Positions 23,425 through 34,470 of a DNA stretch of 64,000 nt are shown here, piece by piece; within the stretch, counting starts at the first letter, position 1; the number at the start of each line of letters is the position of its first letter. The stretch is from Helicostylum pulchrum (taxonomy: Eukaryota; Mucoromycota; Mucoromycetes; Mucorales; Mucoraceae): contig JAIXMO010000013.1 in the NCBI GenBank assembly GCA_025677825.1, positions 595,780 through 659,779 on the forward strand. The letters are read 5' to 3'. The notes under the pieces are model-generated. The model did no database searches. It was not told the origin of the DNA and saw nothing but the letters and a program-made list of their open reading frames with translations. Made by a program: the position numbers and the translations under genes.

Positions 23425-24373
23425 ATGCTTCTTAAACAAGATCCTGCAATCTCCAGACGAAGGGCCTCACACTGCTTGCTAGCAGACTCCAGAATTATCA
23501 AGGATGACGTTATTGCCGGTATATCATTAATTAGCCAACGTGAAATTTACGATAACTGTGGCAAGGGAGTGTTATCAAAATCTGAAATGTGCTACCGTTC
23601 GTATGTATTTGACAGTACTGTTAAAAGCTGCACACTGTATATGAGAAGTAGGGTATACAATGTAACTTTTCTACCAGGATCAACCAGCTGCAAATACCAA
23701 TTATCTGAATGAAGGGTTCCTCTCGTACTGACTTCAATTACTGTTACGAGATTGAGTTGGGGACTATGACTACACAGCTGAAGATTAAAGGGATCGCTGA
23801 CGGTTGTTACAGATACAATGCTGATGGCTTGATTATCGCGAACGATTTTTCTGGTTTGAAAATTTTATTGACAGAAGTTTCTTCTGGATACGACTGTGAT
23901 GAAAGTAGTAAAGTAAGCTTTGATTACTACTAGGCCATGTTCGGTACACTTTACATAACGTGAACTATTGCACAGACGTACAACAAAGGCACGCTCAACA
24001 CTTTCCAAAAATTGAAAATACATTTTCTTCATGGTCATGGTAGGCAACAATATCACTGTTTTTTTGTACCCTAATTGATTAATTTTATTAGGCGATGCTA
24101 TACGACAATGGAGCATATCCATGCAAGCTCCAGGGGTGTTCCTCATGAATAAGAAGCAAAGAGTAGAAGTCCCAGTAAATTTCAAAGAAAAGGATGTGTT
24201 GATAGTTCCTTTCATCGAATTTTACTTGACCCTAGTGGTATGTAACGTTTAAAAACCAAATCCAAAGAACTAATTTTCGTGTATAGGCCGGATGTGAAGA
24301 AAGCTCGAAAGTGCTTAAACAGCTGGAAGAAGAACATAAAGTGGTTGTGAATGCAAAGGCGATTAAAAGTTAG
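23425..24373 (+). pseudogene. Broken multi-exon gene of unknown family
   Basis: Four exon-like stretches keep splice phase: 23425-23912, 23976-24039, 24092-24237 and 24287-24373, ending in a TAG. The first contains a single frameshift near 23709: the frame reading CGKGVLSKSEMCYRSYVF and SCKYQLSE stops and the next frame continues with NYCYEIELGTMTTQLKIKG and GLIIANDFSGLKILLTEVSS. The last exons read HGDAIRQWSISMQAPGVFLM, then FKEKDVLIVPFIEFYLTLV and CEESSKVLKQLEEEHKVV. The style resembles the large families of uncharacterised proteins in mucoralean genomes (inference, from memory). The 5' end is not resolved. One frameshift with good splice sites suggests recent inactivation or a sequencing error. 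Confidence 0.5.
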
Positions 24374-25207
24374 GATTGTGGATCAAGTTTGTTGAGACAT
24401 GTCAATCCAAGCATAATCAGGCTGAACGAAGGGAAACAGTTAAAATACTTTTAAATGTTTTAGGTCATTTTTATTAAAAAATAAATGATGTTTCTTCTCT
24501 CTTGTAAATGCAACTGGAAGTGGTATTATCTGTAGGATAATTCCAGTAATGTCGCATTTTACTATTGTTATGCCTTATTGACTTACTTATAATGTCTTGC
24601 TGCTGATGTTATCTATAATAATGACCTAGTACGGCTAATTTTACATGTCTACGGGACTTCAAATTCTGCTAGCAAATATAATGCTATGCAGGAGATGTCA
24701 TACATGATAACGTCTCCCAAATTTTATCCCAAGATTCTTCGCTGTCATTGTTTTTCTCCGTTTTAGCGCGTCTCTTTTCACCAGAACGATAACAAGAGTA
24801 GTACGTTTTGAAAACATAATCAATATAGCGGGCTCTGGGCTTGGGCAATGGGAACCTTCCAATAGGACTACTGCTGGTCTTGTCGTTGGAGTTTTCATTG
24901 ACTCTCAGGAATATTAATTACCTACCCTGTAGAAATGTTTGATAACTAAACGTCTCCGCATATATCAATCATTTTGACTTTTGTATATCAAATTCGTAAT
25001 TTGATACTACGAACAGGTTCTATCAAAAATGGCAAGGCGGTTTTAAACACAGTGAACCTCGAAAAATAACTTTAAAACTTGCCGAATTTTCCAGAATCGG
25101 CGCATAAGTCAAAAAGTATTCACCGACACACACCGACACAAATTTAAAAAAGAAAAAAAGTACTCCCACTTTTTTCTTCTTCTTTTTATCTTTTACCACT
25201 CTAAAAA

Positions 25208-25408
25208 ATGAGATATCTATTACTACTTTTGTTTGTTATTGCTGTAGCATGTGCAGCTCCATTGGATAAACCTACCATACCCTACCGAATTTCTGCTAAC
25301 CCTGAACGGCTTCTCTCGACTGAAAACCAAGCAAAGTCTCTTCACAAAATGGAAATCAAAGAACAGTTTATTCGCTTAGAAGAAGATCCTTTTATTAAGA
25401 CCACATAA
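25208..25408 (+). CDS. Small secreted peptide
   Basis: Intronless, 66 residues. A clear signal peptide (MRYLLLLLFVIAVACA) is followed by a mature region of about 50 residues with no cysteines (PLDKPTIPYRISANPERL, then MEIKEQFIRLEEDPFIKTT). The start follows a pyrimidine-rich stretch and an A-rich leader. No known family is recognised. A decayed copy lies about 130 bases downstream. Confidence 0.6.
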   Translation: MRYLLLLLFVIAVACAAPLDKPTIPYRISANPERLLSTENQAKSLHKMEIKEQFIRLEEDPFIKTT

Positions 25409-25540
25409 ATTGGTCTTTTTTTATAAATAATAATACCTCTTTTTTTTTAATTGTTAAAAAAAAGAGCAGGCTCTCATTTAATGAATAAAAGAAAAGCATT
25501 TCGTATTATAATAATTTTTTTTTTTAAGTGGTTGTGTATT

Positions 25541-25663
25541 TATTTGTTGTGTAGCAATTATTGTTCCATTGAAATAAACTTACCCTATCAAATTTCTGCA
25601 AATTTTTGACAGGAAACCAAAGAGCAACTTATATTCGGTTGGACCCCATTTATTAAAACTTGA
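25541..25663 (+). pseudogene. Decayed copy of the small secreted peptide gene
   Basis: Aligns by eye with two parts of the upstream gene: TTCCATTGAAATAAAC with TACCCTATCAAATTTCTGC, against the coding of PLDKPTIPYRISA, and AAAGAGCAACTT with CCATTTATTAAAACTTGA, against the coding of KEQFIRLEEDPFIKTT and the stop. The middle is deleted and an in-frame stop (TAA near 25573) plus loss of the signal peptide leave no usable protein. A tandem duplicate that degenerated is the simplest reading. Confidence 0.55.
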
Positions 25664-25828
25664 TTATTTTTAAAAAAAAAGGCATTTTTTATTTTAAACA
25701 ATCAATGATACAATGATACAATTTATTTATTTTTCAATTGAGAGAGAAAGGGGGGAATATTGTATGTTTTTCTAAATAAGTGTATATGGTGACAAAAAAA
25801 GACGAGAGCATTATTCTACAAGAATAAT

Positions 25829-27093
25829 TTAGTTTCTCTTACAACCTGAACGAGTGACCAAAGCAGCAGGACAAGAGACTTCCTTGAAAGACATGCTTGG
25901 GTTATCGGCATTCTTAAACCAGTTGAATCTCCACTTACAACCGGCTTGAAGTTGAGAAGGAAGACCATCGCACTCTGATGCAGAAGAGATACCACCATAC
26001 CTAGCACCCCATTTCTCACTAGGAATGTTCCATTGAGAAGAACAACCGTCAAAGATACCAACACCACCACCGGGCATTTGGAGATCGAAATGGTTTTGGC
26101 CTAAATCACCACCAGTATTGGTGACTTGAACAACCATCTTCTTACCATTAACAGGTCCAGAAGTGAAAGTAAGTTCGTAACAACCACAACACCAGCCAGA
26201 TTCACTTGATCCAGCAATAGAAGCGGCGGCGAAACCATAAGCAAGTCCATCATTGACAGCCCAAGGTTGGTTGTTGTTACACATATATCCGTCACCACCG
26301 TTGCAACCACTTTGAGCGTTATCGTCCAAGATGGAAATACCGTTCTTGCCACAGGTGTCTACAGGGCCAGAGACAGAGGCCTTACCAGGCCAACTACAAG
26401 AAGCTTTACAACAATCCCAGTAACGAGTAGTAGAACCAGATCCGGATTTACCACCGTTGAGAGGAGCATAATCACTAGATCCACCGTTAGTGGGAGCAGG
26501 TTTAGCAATAGTAGTGGTAGTGATTACAGGCTTTTGAACAGTAGTGGTAACGACAGGCTTTTTGGTGGTGGTGGTCACAGGCTTTTGAGTAGTAGTAGTA
26601 ACAGGCTTTTTGGTGGTGGTGGTGGTCACAGGCTTTTGAGTGGTAGTTACAGGTTTTTGAGTAGTAGTAACTGGCTTTTGGGTAGTAGTGACAGGCTTTT
26701 GAGTGGTAGTAACAGGCTTTTGAGTGGTGACAGGCTTTTGAGTAGTAGCATCAGGCTTGTTAGTAATATGTTCTGCTTGAAAAAAGAAAAGTTAGTATAA
26801 ATTCAGCAATAAAGTAAAAGAAAAAAAAAGCATACCATTGGGAACACATTGAGAGTAATATGCATTCCAAGGTTCAGAAACACAAGTAGAACCGGCTTCA
26901 CAACAAGTAGGTCCAGTCCAGTTTATACCTAAAGAAAAATTTTTATTTTAGTATATACAGTTTCTTTTATAAAATACAACTATTTTATATACATACCGCC
27001 ACATTGGTAATATTTAGCGCTACAAGAAGCATCAACAGCTGTTCCAAGAGAAATAGCTAAGGCAATAGAGGCAATGGTGAAAGTAGTCTTCAT
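25829..27093 (-). CDS. GH45 endoglucanase with N-terminal CBM1
   Basis: Secreted endo-beta-1,4-glucanase. Three exons (27093-26997, 26928-26836, 26775-25829) give about 378 residues: a signal peptide ([20 protein letters not shown]), a fungal cellulose-binding module with [15 protein letters not shown] and [13 protein letters not shown], a long linker built of about a dozen [11 protein letters not shown] repeats, and the GH45 domain. The catalytic domain begins [17 protein letters not shown], where the first Asp is the nucleophile-side residue, and carries the second Asp in [13 protein letters not shown]; disulfide cysteines are in place. The N-terminal CBM1 plus GH45 order matches the Rhizopus RCE and Mucor MCE enzymes. 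The linker repeats are an in-frame minisatellite on DNA level (about 26480-26760). Likely carbon-regulated, but no site is claimed. Confidence 0.95.
26480..26760 (-). repeat. Minisatellite encoding the Thr/Pro linker of the endoglucanase
   Basis: Imperfect 21-27 base units encode [14 protein letters not shown] and TTVQKPV variants. Unit length is always a multiple of three, so copy-number change would alter linker length without frameshift. Confidence 0.8.
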
Positions 27094-30000
27094 TTTAAGA
27101 TGTTGTAAAGTTTGATAGTTTTTTAATTACAATTTTGAAATTTAGGTCCCTTTATATACATTTTTTTTTTTGTAATATCTAATGATGTCTCTTTTTTCGA
27201 GTGATAAGTGGAATATATGAGATACATTAAAATAATATTACCATCTATCCTCGGTATCTATCACCATGTTACACCGACATTACAGTGACAGGAGAGAGAA
27301 AGAAATAAAAATCCATAACAGTGGTAAGTTGTCATTATGTGTAACATGTTACATATTAATTTATTATCATGTGCTTTACACAGACGAAATAAATCAGGAG
27401 AGCAGAGAGAGAGAGAGTTTATGAAACAGATTTATATATATGTATTGATATTCTCCATTGTGTATCTGTAGTAATACTCTAAATAGAATAATCAACTTTT
27501 GTAAATTGCTATGTGTTCAAGCTTCCTCGGGTGTGTACGCACGGGGTTCAACTTGATAAATACAAGATACTACATATATTTAAGCATTAATGACATGCAT
27601 ACACCAGCGTATACTTGTCCTTACAATCGAATTTTTTACAGTAATATACATACCTCGATATAGCGCGTGCACACATATAAAAGAAAAACGCTCACACTCT
27701 TTTGTGGTTACCATTCTAGAATTCCCATTTAATCTTTTTTTTTAATTAATACCAAAGTTCTACTCATAATTTACTGACCCCTCTATTTTGTATACCCTTT
27801 CTAAATATACGAAAAAAAAGCATATATTTTGAATCTCAATTCGGTTGTGATCTATCATAGGCTCGGTTCAACTAATATGCCTAGAACCGTAAAAGAACCA
27901 AAGAAAAAAAAGTGATCTTCCTTGGTTTTACATGCCGTTTATTACTGAATGGAGAAATTGGGATAGTAAAGGGAAAATCCCTACACCTTTTTAATTTATT
28001 CATAAATTTAAAAACTATTAATTGCGCCCGTAAATCCTCGTTGATATAAAATCCCGCCTTACATTGTTCAGAATAAGCACAGCCACATACCCAACGCGTC
28101 CCTTCCTCTTTTTTTTAAAAGAAAAAGTGTTATATAAAGTGCAATTCGTTAATACGATTGAACCAATTGCTTTGAATTCTTGATATATTAGATATAAACA
28201 AGAGGCTTTCTAGAGATAAATGTTTTTCGTATTGTCATAATCTAAACAATAGCCGAAAAAAACTATTGTAACACAATTATCAATAAAATCATTCAGATAG
28301 ATCTAGGCCGAGAACGTAATCTTCAGCTGAAAAAACAAAGTAATTTCATATATTAAATTTGATTTCAACCTTATATTTAATAACGCACAATTCAAGAACA
28401 CTTGAAACAAACTGACCTTTTTTTAACCGAAAAAAATAAAATGATATAGTAATTGAACAAGTTTAAATGCTGCTGTATTTATGCGTAAACTTAAAATGCA
28501 AGTCGTTTAAAAGACGCTACATATCAAAGCACCATTATTTTCGGAGAAGTAAATTTGTTACTACTGTACAACATTAACCATACTTTATAACCCGAACTTG
28601 AAAAGAAAAAAACTAGCAATGTTACAAAACGGCATTTTGTTTGGCTCGGTTAGCTACCGTCATCATACATTAAACGTTACTAGCTCTTCTTGACAAAAAA
28701 AATCGAATGTGATATATATGAACCATCTATACCTTCTATATCATACGTTATATTTTTTTTATAAATAAAAAATAAAACGATATTCAAAGCTGGTAACATA
28801 AATGTATAGCTACTTACTAAGCATTATACCAGAAAAAACGTTTTATCAAGATACTTTTTTTTCTGCCAAAATGAAAGAACTAAAGGTGAGCAAGTTCAAA
28901 TAAATTTAGAGTTTTTTTATCTATAGTAATTGGATCAAGATAAGCTTTTCAGTCTCGATCATCGTATCGAAAAAGAAAAAAAAAGACGTAATTCTTAAAT
29001 CACCAAAGTATAAATCCTTAATGCAAAAAAGAAAGTTTAATTCTGATGATAACTGTAATAATTATGCAAAAAAAAAAAATCATAAACCAATTACAAGAAG
29101 AAAAGAAAAAATAATACTTGGTATGGAAATTTATTTTTTAAGGTCAAGTAATAAACTTTATAATTTGCCTTATCTTGTAAATTGTAAAGTATAGTTATTT
29201 GTTATGCAATCTAAAACGTATCTTATATTCTCTTTTTTAAAAATAAAAATCGAGTTACTTGACTATACATTACGAATATATCTTGATGATTTACTGGAAC
29301 CTATCAAGAAATATGCATCCATAATCTTCTAAAATAAAAATAAACACATCTACTTTTCCAAGATCCATTGAATGAAATAAGAAGAAAATTCGAATCATAC
29401 TAGATGAAGAGAAAAAAAGGGGGAATAATCTTTAAACTAAACCTTACCGATAAGGTTTTTGACAGGATTGGGAACAGAGCTAGAACATTTTAAAACTAAA
29501 GAACAACCAGAAAGCCATTAAAGAATATAATCATTTAAAAAAAAGGGACATACAAACAAACAAAGATGTTTTTTTTATACTTACTCTCACAAAAATACAC
29601 GTAAAAAACTTAATTCACATATAAAACTCTAAATCGCAAATATCACAAAGGGAGTTTATATGTAATTAAGATTTAAAACAAAATGTGTCAAATAATAAAG
29701 ATCTATTGTTGCCCCGGTATGATGTCATGAAAACCAGTTCATAAAACCTGTAGTAAACACAGGGTCAGTACGTCCAGAATGCAGTTTGAATAGCTAGTTG
29801 TTTCTATCAAAAAAAAAAAAAAAAAGTCTAAATGCGTGCCATGATTAATACTCGTGACTAGTATACATACTATGTTTCGGAATATACTTGAATGTTCTCT
29901 GTTATTTTCCAATGTAGATACCTTATTAGTAATCTAATCGGGGCTCACGTAGCTTGAACGTGTACTTTATCATTAACAAGTTATACAAGCATAATATTTT

Positions 30001-31219
30001 TTACAAATTAAAGCTAGATTAGGTCACTGATATATTTGTGCTGGCTGCTCTATTTATTCTTTTTTTTAAAAGAAGCGTATCCAGCTTAATATTTTTTTTT
30101 GTAGCGTATGAAGTCATGAGGGAGAAATGATACCAGTTTAAACAAAAACAAAAAACGTATATCTTGAAACTGATTAAAATGTCTCGCATTTATTGAAAAG
30201 GTTAAAATATGCCACAAGCCATTTTTTTTTCTTGTGTAATCGTCGTTTCTGTTTTTTTAAAAAAAGATCGAGGCAAAAAAGGGAAATTTAAGACGTCAAA
30301 CAATGCTACAAACAAATAAACAAGCAAGTATCATATTATCTCGTGGACACCGAGTTTCATTTCATTATTGTGTCTCGAGATTTAATATAGAAGCATAAGC
30401 AAAAAGAGATACACTAGTAGTTATTGTTAAAGCAGGTAGATGGAATGGTAAGCTTAACATTATATGATCATCAAGCCGCATAATAGGATTTTCGATTTGC
30501 TTGTATAGTGTAACTTTATTCTCATCAAACGCCACTTCAAAAGAAATCGATAAATGAAGCATAATTAACCATTAACTACAATAGAATTTGGGTTATTGCA
30601 CAAACAGGTTATTATTTAAAATGACGCTTTACCATTAAATTTAATCGTTAATTAATTATTAAGAAGTTCTAGTATAAACCATTTTGTGTATGTCTCCCCC
30701 TTTTTTTTCATCATCTTACTACTAACTAAATAATTCATGCGTATAATAAAATGTAAGTGCAAAAAAAAATCTTACAGAATGTGTGTAAAATATACGTAAT
30801 TAAGATCGTATAATATTAGTGGACCAGTTGTGAAAATTACTCGCCAAGATAAAAATAAATTTGGTAGAAATTTTTTTGATCAATCGGAATCTCCTAAGTA
30901 ATTGTTTAAAAAACTAGTTACACTATAAAAACTATGTGATGAATTATGGCTTCATAAGTTATCTATGTCATAGCTATCAGGACTAACCATTTGATAATAT
31001 ATATGTTCATTATTAGTTAACTATTTACTTTTTGTATAATAGCTGTATACTAAATAAGGTGGCGTTTTAAGTACACCTGGAAGAATAGAATTTTAATCTA
31101 TCCAAAAAAGTTTTCCCGTTCAAATCGCTACTGGGTATATAAAAAAACCACTTTTTTTTGGTTATTTTAACTTTTTTATCTTATTTCTTCTTTATATACA
31201 TATATATATATATATAATC
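27094..31219. other. Long gene-poor region
   Basis: About 4.1 kb, strongly AT-rich, with A/T runs and no exon chain or conserved protein motif on either strand. The first 150 bases are probably the endoglucanase promoter and the last 150 the bZIP promoter. A 65-codon minus-strand frame at 30365-30562 (MLHLSISFEVAFDENKVT..) lacks recognisable family or splice context and is not called. No tRNA-like box pair was found. Confidence 0.5.
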
Positions 31220-31696
31220 ATGCCTTTATCTATTCCAACTACAAAACCGATGGCTATTTCGTCCATTACCTTCCCAACGCAGCAGCAATTCTCGACGGCA
31301 CCTAGTCCGCCTCAAAGCCCAACATACTATTTACAGCATTATATGCCCAGAAACCCAAGTATGAACTCTTTACAACCACCTCTTTCTTTACAAGAGCGAA
31401 GACAGAGAAACAAAGCAGCTTCAGCTAAATACCGAGCTAAAAAAAACCATCAATATGGTGAAATGAGACATTTAATAACTTCTTTAACAAAAGAAAACGA
31501 CTTATTATTACGACAGTTGGATCACGTACGCCGAGACAACAATCGGTTAAAAACAACGTGTGATAAACTTCGAGGAAAGATGTTGGCCGAGAAAATGTTA
31601 AAAAAGCTATTGAATGACGAAAACGGAGATCGATTAAAGAAGTTTGAACAAGATATTGAACAAGAAGAAGAAGATTGGGAAACATATGATCACTAA
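31220..31696 (+). CDS. bZIP transcription factor
   Basis: Intronless, 158 residues. The basic region is QERRQRNKAASAKYRAKKN, with the invariant Asn and Arg in N-x7-R spacing, followed by a leucine zipper (MRHLITSLTKENDLLLRQL, then VRRDNNRLKTTCDKLRGKML). The N-terminal 60 residues are Pro/Ser/Gln-rich and could be an activation region. The basic region RNxAASAKYRxKK resembles fungal Met4/Cys3 and Zip1-type factors, which control sulphur and stress genes, but that subfamily call is inference. The acidic C-terminus ends EQEEEDWETYDH. Confidence 0.88.
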   Translation: MPLSIPTTKPMAISSITFPTQQQFSTAPSPPQSPTYYLQHYMPRNPSMNSLQPPLSLQERRQRNKAASAKYRAKKNHQYGEMRHLITSLTKENDLLLRQLDHVRRDNNRLKTTCDKLRGKMLAEKMLKKLLNDENGDRLKKFEQDIEQEEEDWETYDH

Positions 31697-32103
31697 AGAA
31701 GAAGTTATCATGTAAACATAAACATTTATACCCTATGCCAATTTATACATCTTTATATGCCCTTTTATATGAATAAGACCCTTTTTTTACATGTACACAT
31801 TTATGAAATTATTATTAGAAACATTACACAAAATTACACACAAAAAAAGATATTTATAATAAAAATGGCTACGCAAAGCTTTCTTATTGTGACGATATTA
31901 GGACTTGAAGCACTCCTTAGCATTGAAACGCAGCACAAATAATCGTTATAAACCAATAAGAAAGTCCGCGTGTTTTGCTGAAGAAGAAAAAAGTCCCCTT
32001 TTTTTAAGAGGAGGGGAACCTTTTTATTTATCTCGAAAAAAAGTATTTTTTTTTTACAGCTTTTCTTTTTTTCTTTTTTCTACTTTTTTATTTATTACAT
32101 AAT
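31697..32103. other. Intergenic region between bZIP gene and PL14-like gene
   Basis: About 400 bases, AT-rich, ending in a T-rich stretch before the lyase start. A CCAAT box occurs near 31952. Nothing else is supported. Confidence 0.4.
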
Positions 32104-33252
32104 ATGATTGCATTAAGCAGTTTACTAACAAGTGTCCTACTGTTTATTCATTTGGTTCAAGCAGATACTCCTAATGCTAGCTCACTCGGCTTAAATGCAA
32201 CATGGACAGCACCTATGCCAAGCACACCTGTTTCGTCTGCATACGATTATATAGTATCCAATTGGTATTCTAGCCAAGGGTTCTATGGTACCAGTAATAT
32301 CGAATTTGTACAAGACCCAATTACTGCTAATAATAGCAGCAGCACCGTACTACAAGTAAAATATCCAGCAGGTTCTTATGCACCTGTTGGGACTAAAAAT
32401 GGTAATACAGGCGTAAAAGGCGGAACAGAATTTTACACGGATCCTTATCCTGGTGTATCATACAACACCGCTTTATTAAGTTATGATATTGCATTTGATG
32501 CTTCGTTCGATTGGGTTAAAGGAGGTAAATTACCTGGTCTTTATGGTGGTAAGTGACAAATATTTTTTAGGCTGCAGACTATATATATACAAAAAGACTA
32601 TTTTAGGCTAATTGATAACGTTTAAACAATAGGCCCACTAGGCGAGGGTTGTTCTGGCGGCGAAAAAGCAAACGGCAATAATTGTTTTTCAGTTAGACTG
32701 ATGTGGAGAAAAAATGGTAAACTATTTGCGTCATAACCAACTTAACACACATACTAATCAATTACTATAGGTGCCGGAGAAGCATACGCTTATATCCCTA
32801 CATCAGAAAGATTATGTTCTACTAAGCAAGTGACTTGCAATTCTGACTATGGAACTTCATTCTCCCGAGGAATTATTCGATTTAAAAAACAACAATGGAC
32901 ACATTTGGATATGTTTATTAGGTTGAATACAGGATCAGAATCGAATGGTATTTTACAAGTATGGCAAGATGGCTCGTTAAAGATTAATCAACGACATATT
33001 CAATTTCGAGCAAATGATTCAGTCGGTATTTCAAATACCATGTTTAGTACTTTCTTTGGTGGTGGTTCTGTAGATTATGCTACACCCATTGATACTTCAT
33101 CCTACTTTAAAAACTATGTACTTAGTGTAGGCGATACTTCAGATCCGCCACCTGATGATGGTTCCACTGACTCTAGCGCTTCCACATTTACTTTAACTAC
33201 TATATCCTATTTATCTGTTATCACCGTTACCTTTTTTTTCTTTTTCCTCTAG
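32104..33252 (+). CDS. Polysaccharide lyase 14-like protein, GPI-anchored
   Basis: Three exons (32104-32548, 32633-32716, 32771-33252) give about 336 residues. The N-terminal signal peptide (MIALSSLLTSVLLFIHLVQA) is followed by a single catalytic-type domain with blocks typical of fungal PL14/alginate-lyase-like proteins: FDWVKGGKLPGLYGGPLGEG, CFSVRLMWRKNGAGEAYAY, SRGIIRFKKQQWTHLDMFI, GILQVWQDGSLKI and FSTFFGGGSVDYATPIDTS with SYFKNYVLS. A Ser/Asp/Pro stretch and a C-terminal hydrophobic run (VITVTFFFFFL) suggest GPI anchoring at the wall. Members of this family cleave uronate polymers such as alginate or glucuronan; mucoralean walls contain glucuronic-acid polymers, so a self-wall substrate is possible (inference). 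Confidence 0.8.
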
Positions 33253-33461
33253 ACTTTTTTTCTCCTCTATTATATCACCGTAGACATGAATAGAAATATA
33301 AAAAAAAATCTCCTTGCTTATATAACAAACATACACATATATACACATATAAAAGATAGGAAAAACAGAATAAAAAAAAGAAAGAAAAACAGTACAAAAA
33401 TGTTATATATAATATCGTATATATTTTGGCGATTTGTGGTTGTATATATAAGTAAAAAAAT

Positions 33462-33904
33462 CTAGTTTTCCTCGGGAACAATAACAAACTTTGGTTCAGT
33501 ATAGTATTTGGTGTTGTTGTAAACTGATTCTCCAGCTTTCCATCCTTCAACATCTTTCATAATTTCTTGTTCGCGAGCTTTTGCAGCTTCAGCACGACGA
33601 TAGCTATCACGATCGGCTTCAGCAGTTAAAAGAGGAATGAGGTTGATACGTGCCCAAATGTTTTCACGCTTTAATTCTCTATTTTTTAAAAAAAATAATA
33701 TTAAAATCGCTCTCTTTCTCGTTTTGATCGTTTGCTGTCATACCTTCTTTCAAGATTGCCCTGGGAAACTCTATAAAAACCAAAGGTGGAAAGGGCGGTA
33801 ATACCAGCTAAAATAACTAAGCCAGAAGGTCCACGCTTAGGCAAATAACGACGATATTTGACTTCAGGGAATCCCTCGGCGGGAGGCAAATCTTGATGAG
33901 CCAT
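33462..33904 (-). CDS. NDUFA13/GRIM-19, complex I subunit
   Basis: Accessory subunit of mitochondrial NADH:ubiquinone oxidoreductase. Two exons (33904-33744, 33678-33462) give 125 residues. It opens MAHQDLPPAEGFPEVKYRRY and KRGPSGLVILAGITALSTFG, the conserved GRIM-19 N-terminus with one membrane segment, then ELKRENIWARINLIPLLTAE and an Arg/Glu-rich helix with RDSYRRAEAAKAREQEIM. The end, YYTEPKFVIVP, is also typical. Length matches fungal orthologues. Confidence 0.93.
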
Positions 33905-34470
33905 TGTATATATAAATTAAAGAGTGGGGAGTACTTGAGAGAAAAAAAAAGAGACTTAAAATTTATTTCATTAACAATAATAGAAAACAAGCAGGGTGTT
34001 CAAAAGGCGATGATTTTTTTCGATGACGTAAACGTTTTTTTTTTTTTTTTTTGGTTTTTGACACTTCATATTCATGCATTTACCATGATGTCAAAGTCCC
34101 TACTGTTAATAGTCGAAAATATACTTTAAAAAACCAAGATAAATTGGTTAGTTTTCTTATTTCTTCTTCGCATCTTTTTGTGTTCAATAGATCCAATACA
34201 GTAGGTGACATATAATTTTGACAGAAGCAAACCTAGCCGTTATACCCTAAGTAATCTTTTCAGCTTTTTTTTTATATAAAAAAAAAGACATACAAAAGAA
34301 GTTCATTCCTCTAAACGTATAAAAGCCAGCACAGAAGACCAATTGAATGAAGCATTGCTACCAAGTACGTATATCTAGCTTTGATTTATAACCTTTCACG
34401 TTTATTAAACAAATAAATAAAAAATAGCAAGTGTATTTTCTTCTTTCGATAGTGCATTTTAGTCGAGGAT
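33905..34470. other. Intergenic region between GRIM-19 promoter and the TFIIIC gene end
   Basis: About 570 bases with no supported gene. It must contain the GRIM-19 promoter and the 3' end of the TFIIIC subunit transcript. One T-run of about 18 bases lies near 34036-34053. Confidence 0.4.

Larger units (their letters stand above)
22257..25207. other. Sparse region with one broken gene
   Basis: Nearly 3 kb between the mannosidase and the small secreted peptide. It holds the broken gene at 23425-24373, a short hairpin at 23220-23242 and a 61-codon minus-strand frame at 22828-23013 that cannot be judged. The rest is AT-rich and shows nothing I can support. Confidence 0.5.

Noticed and set aside
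27520..27560. GGGGTTCAACTTG as a possible tRNA B box
   Set aside because: No matching A box, acceptor stem or anticodon arm at the right distance.
30365..30562. 65-codon minus-strand frame in the gene-poor region
   Set aside because: Isolated, no motif, and the length is expected by chance in 4 kb.
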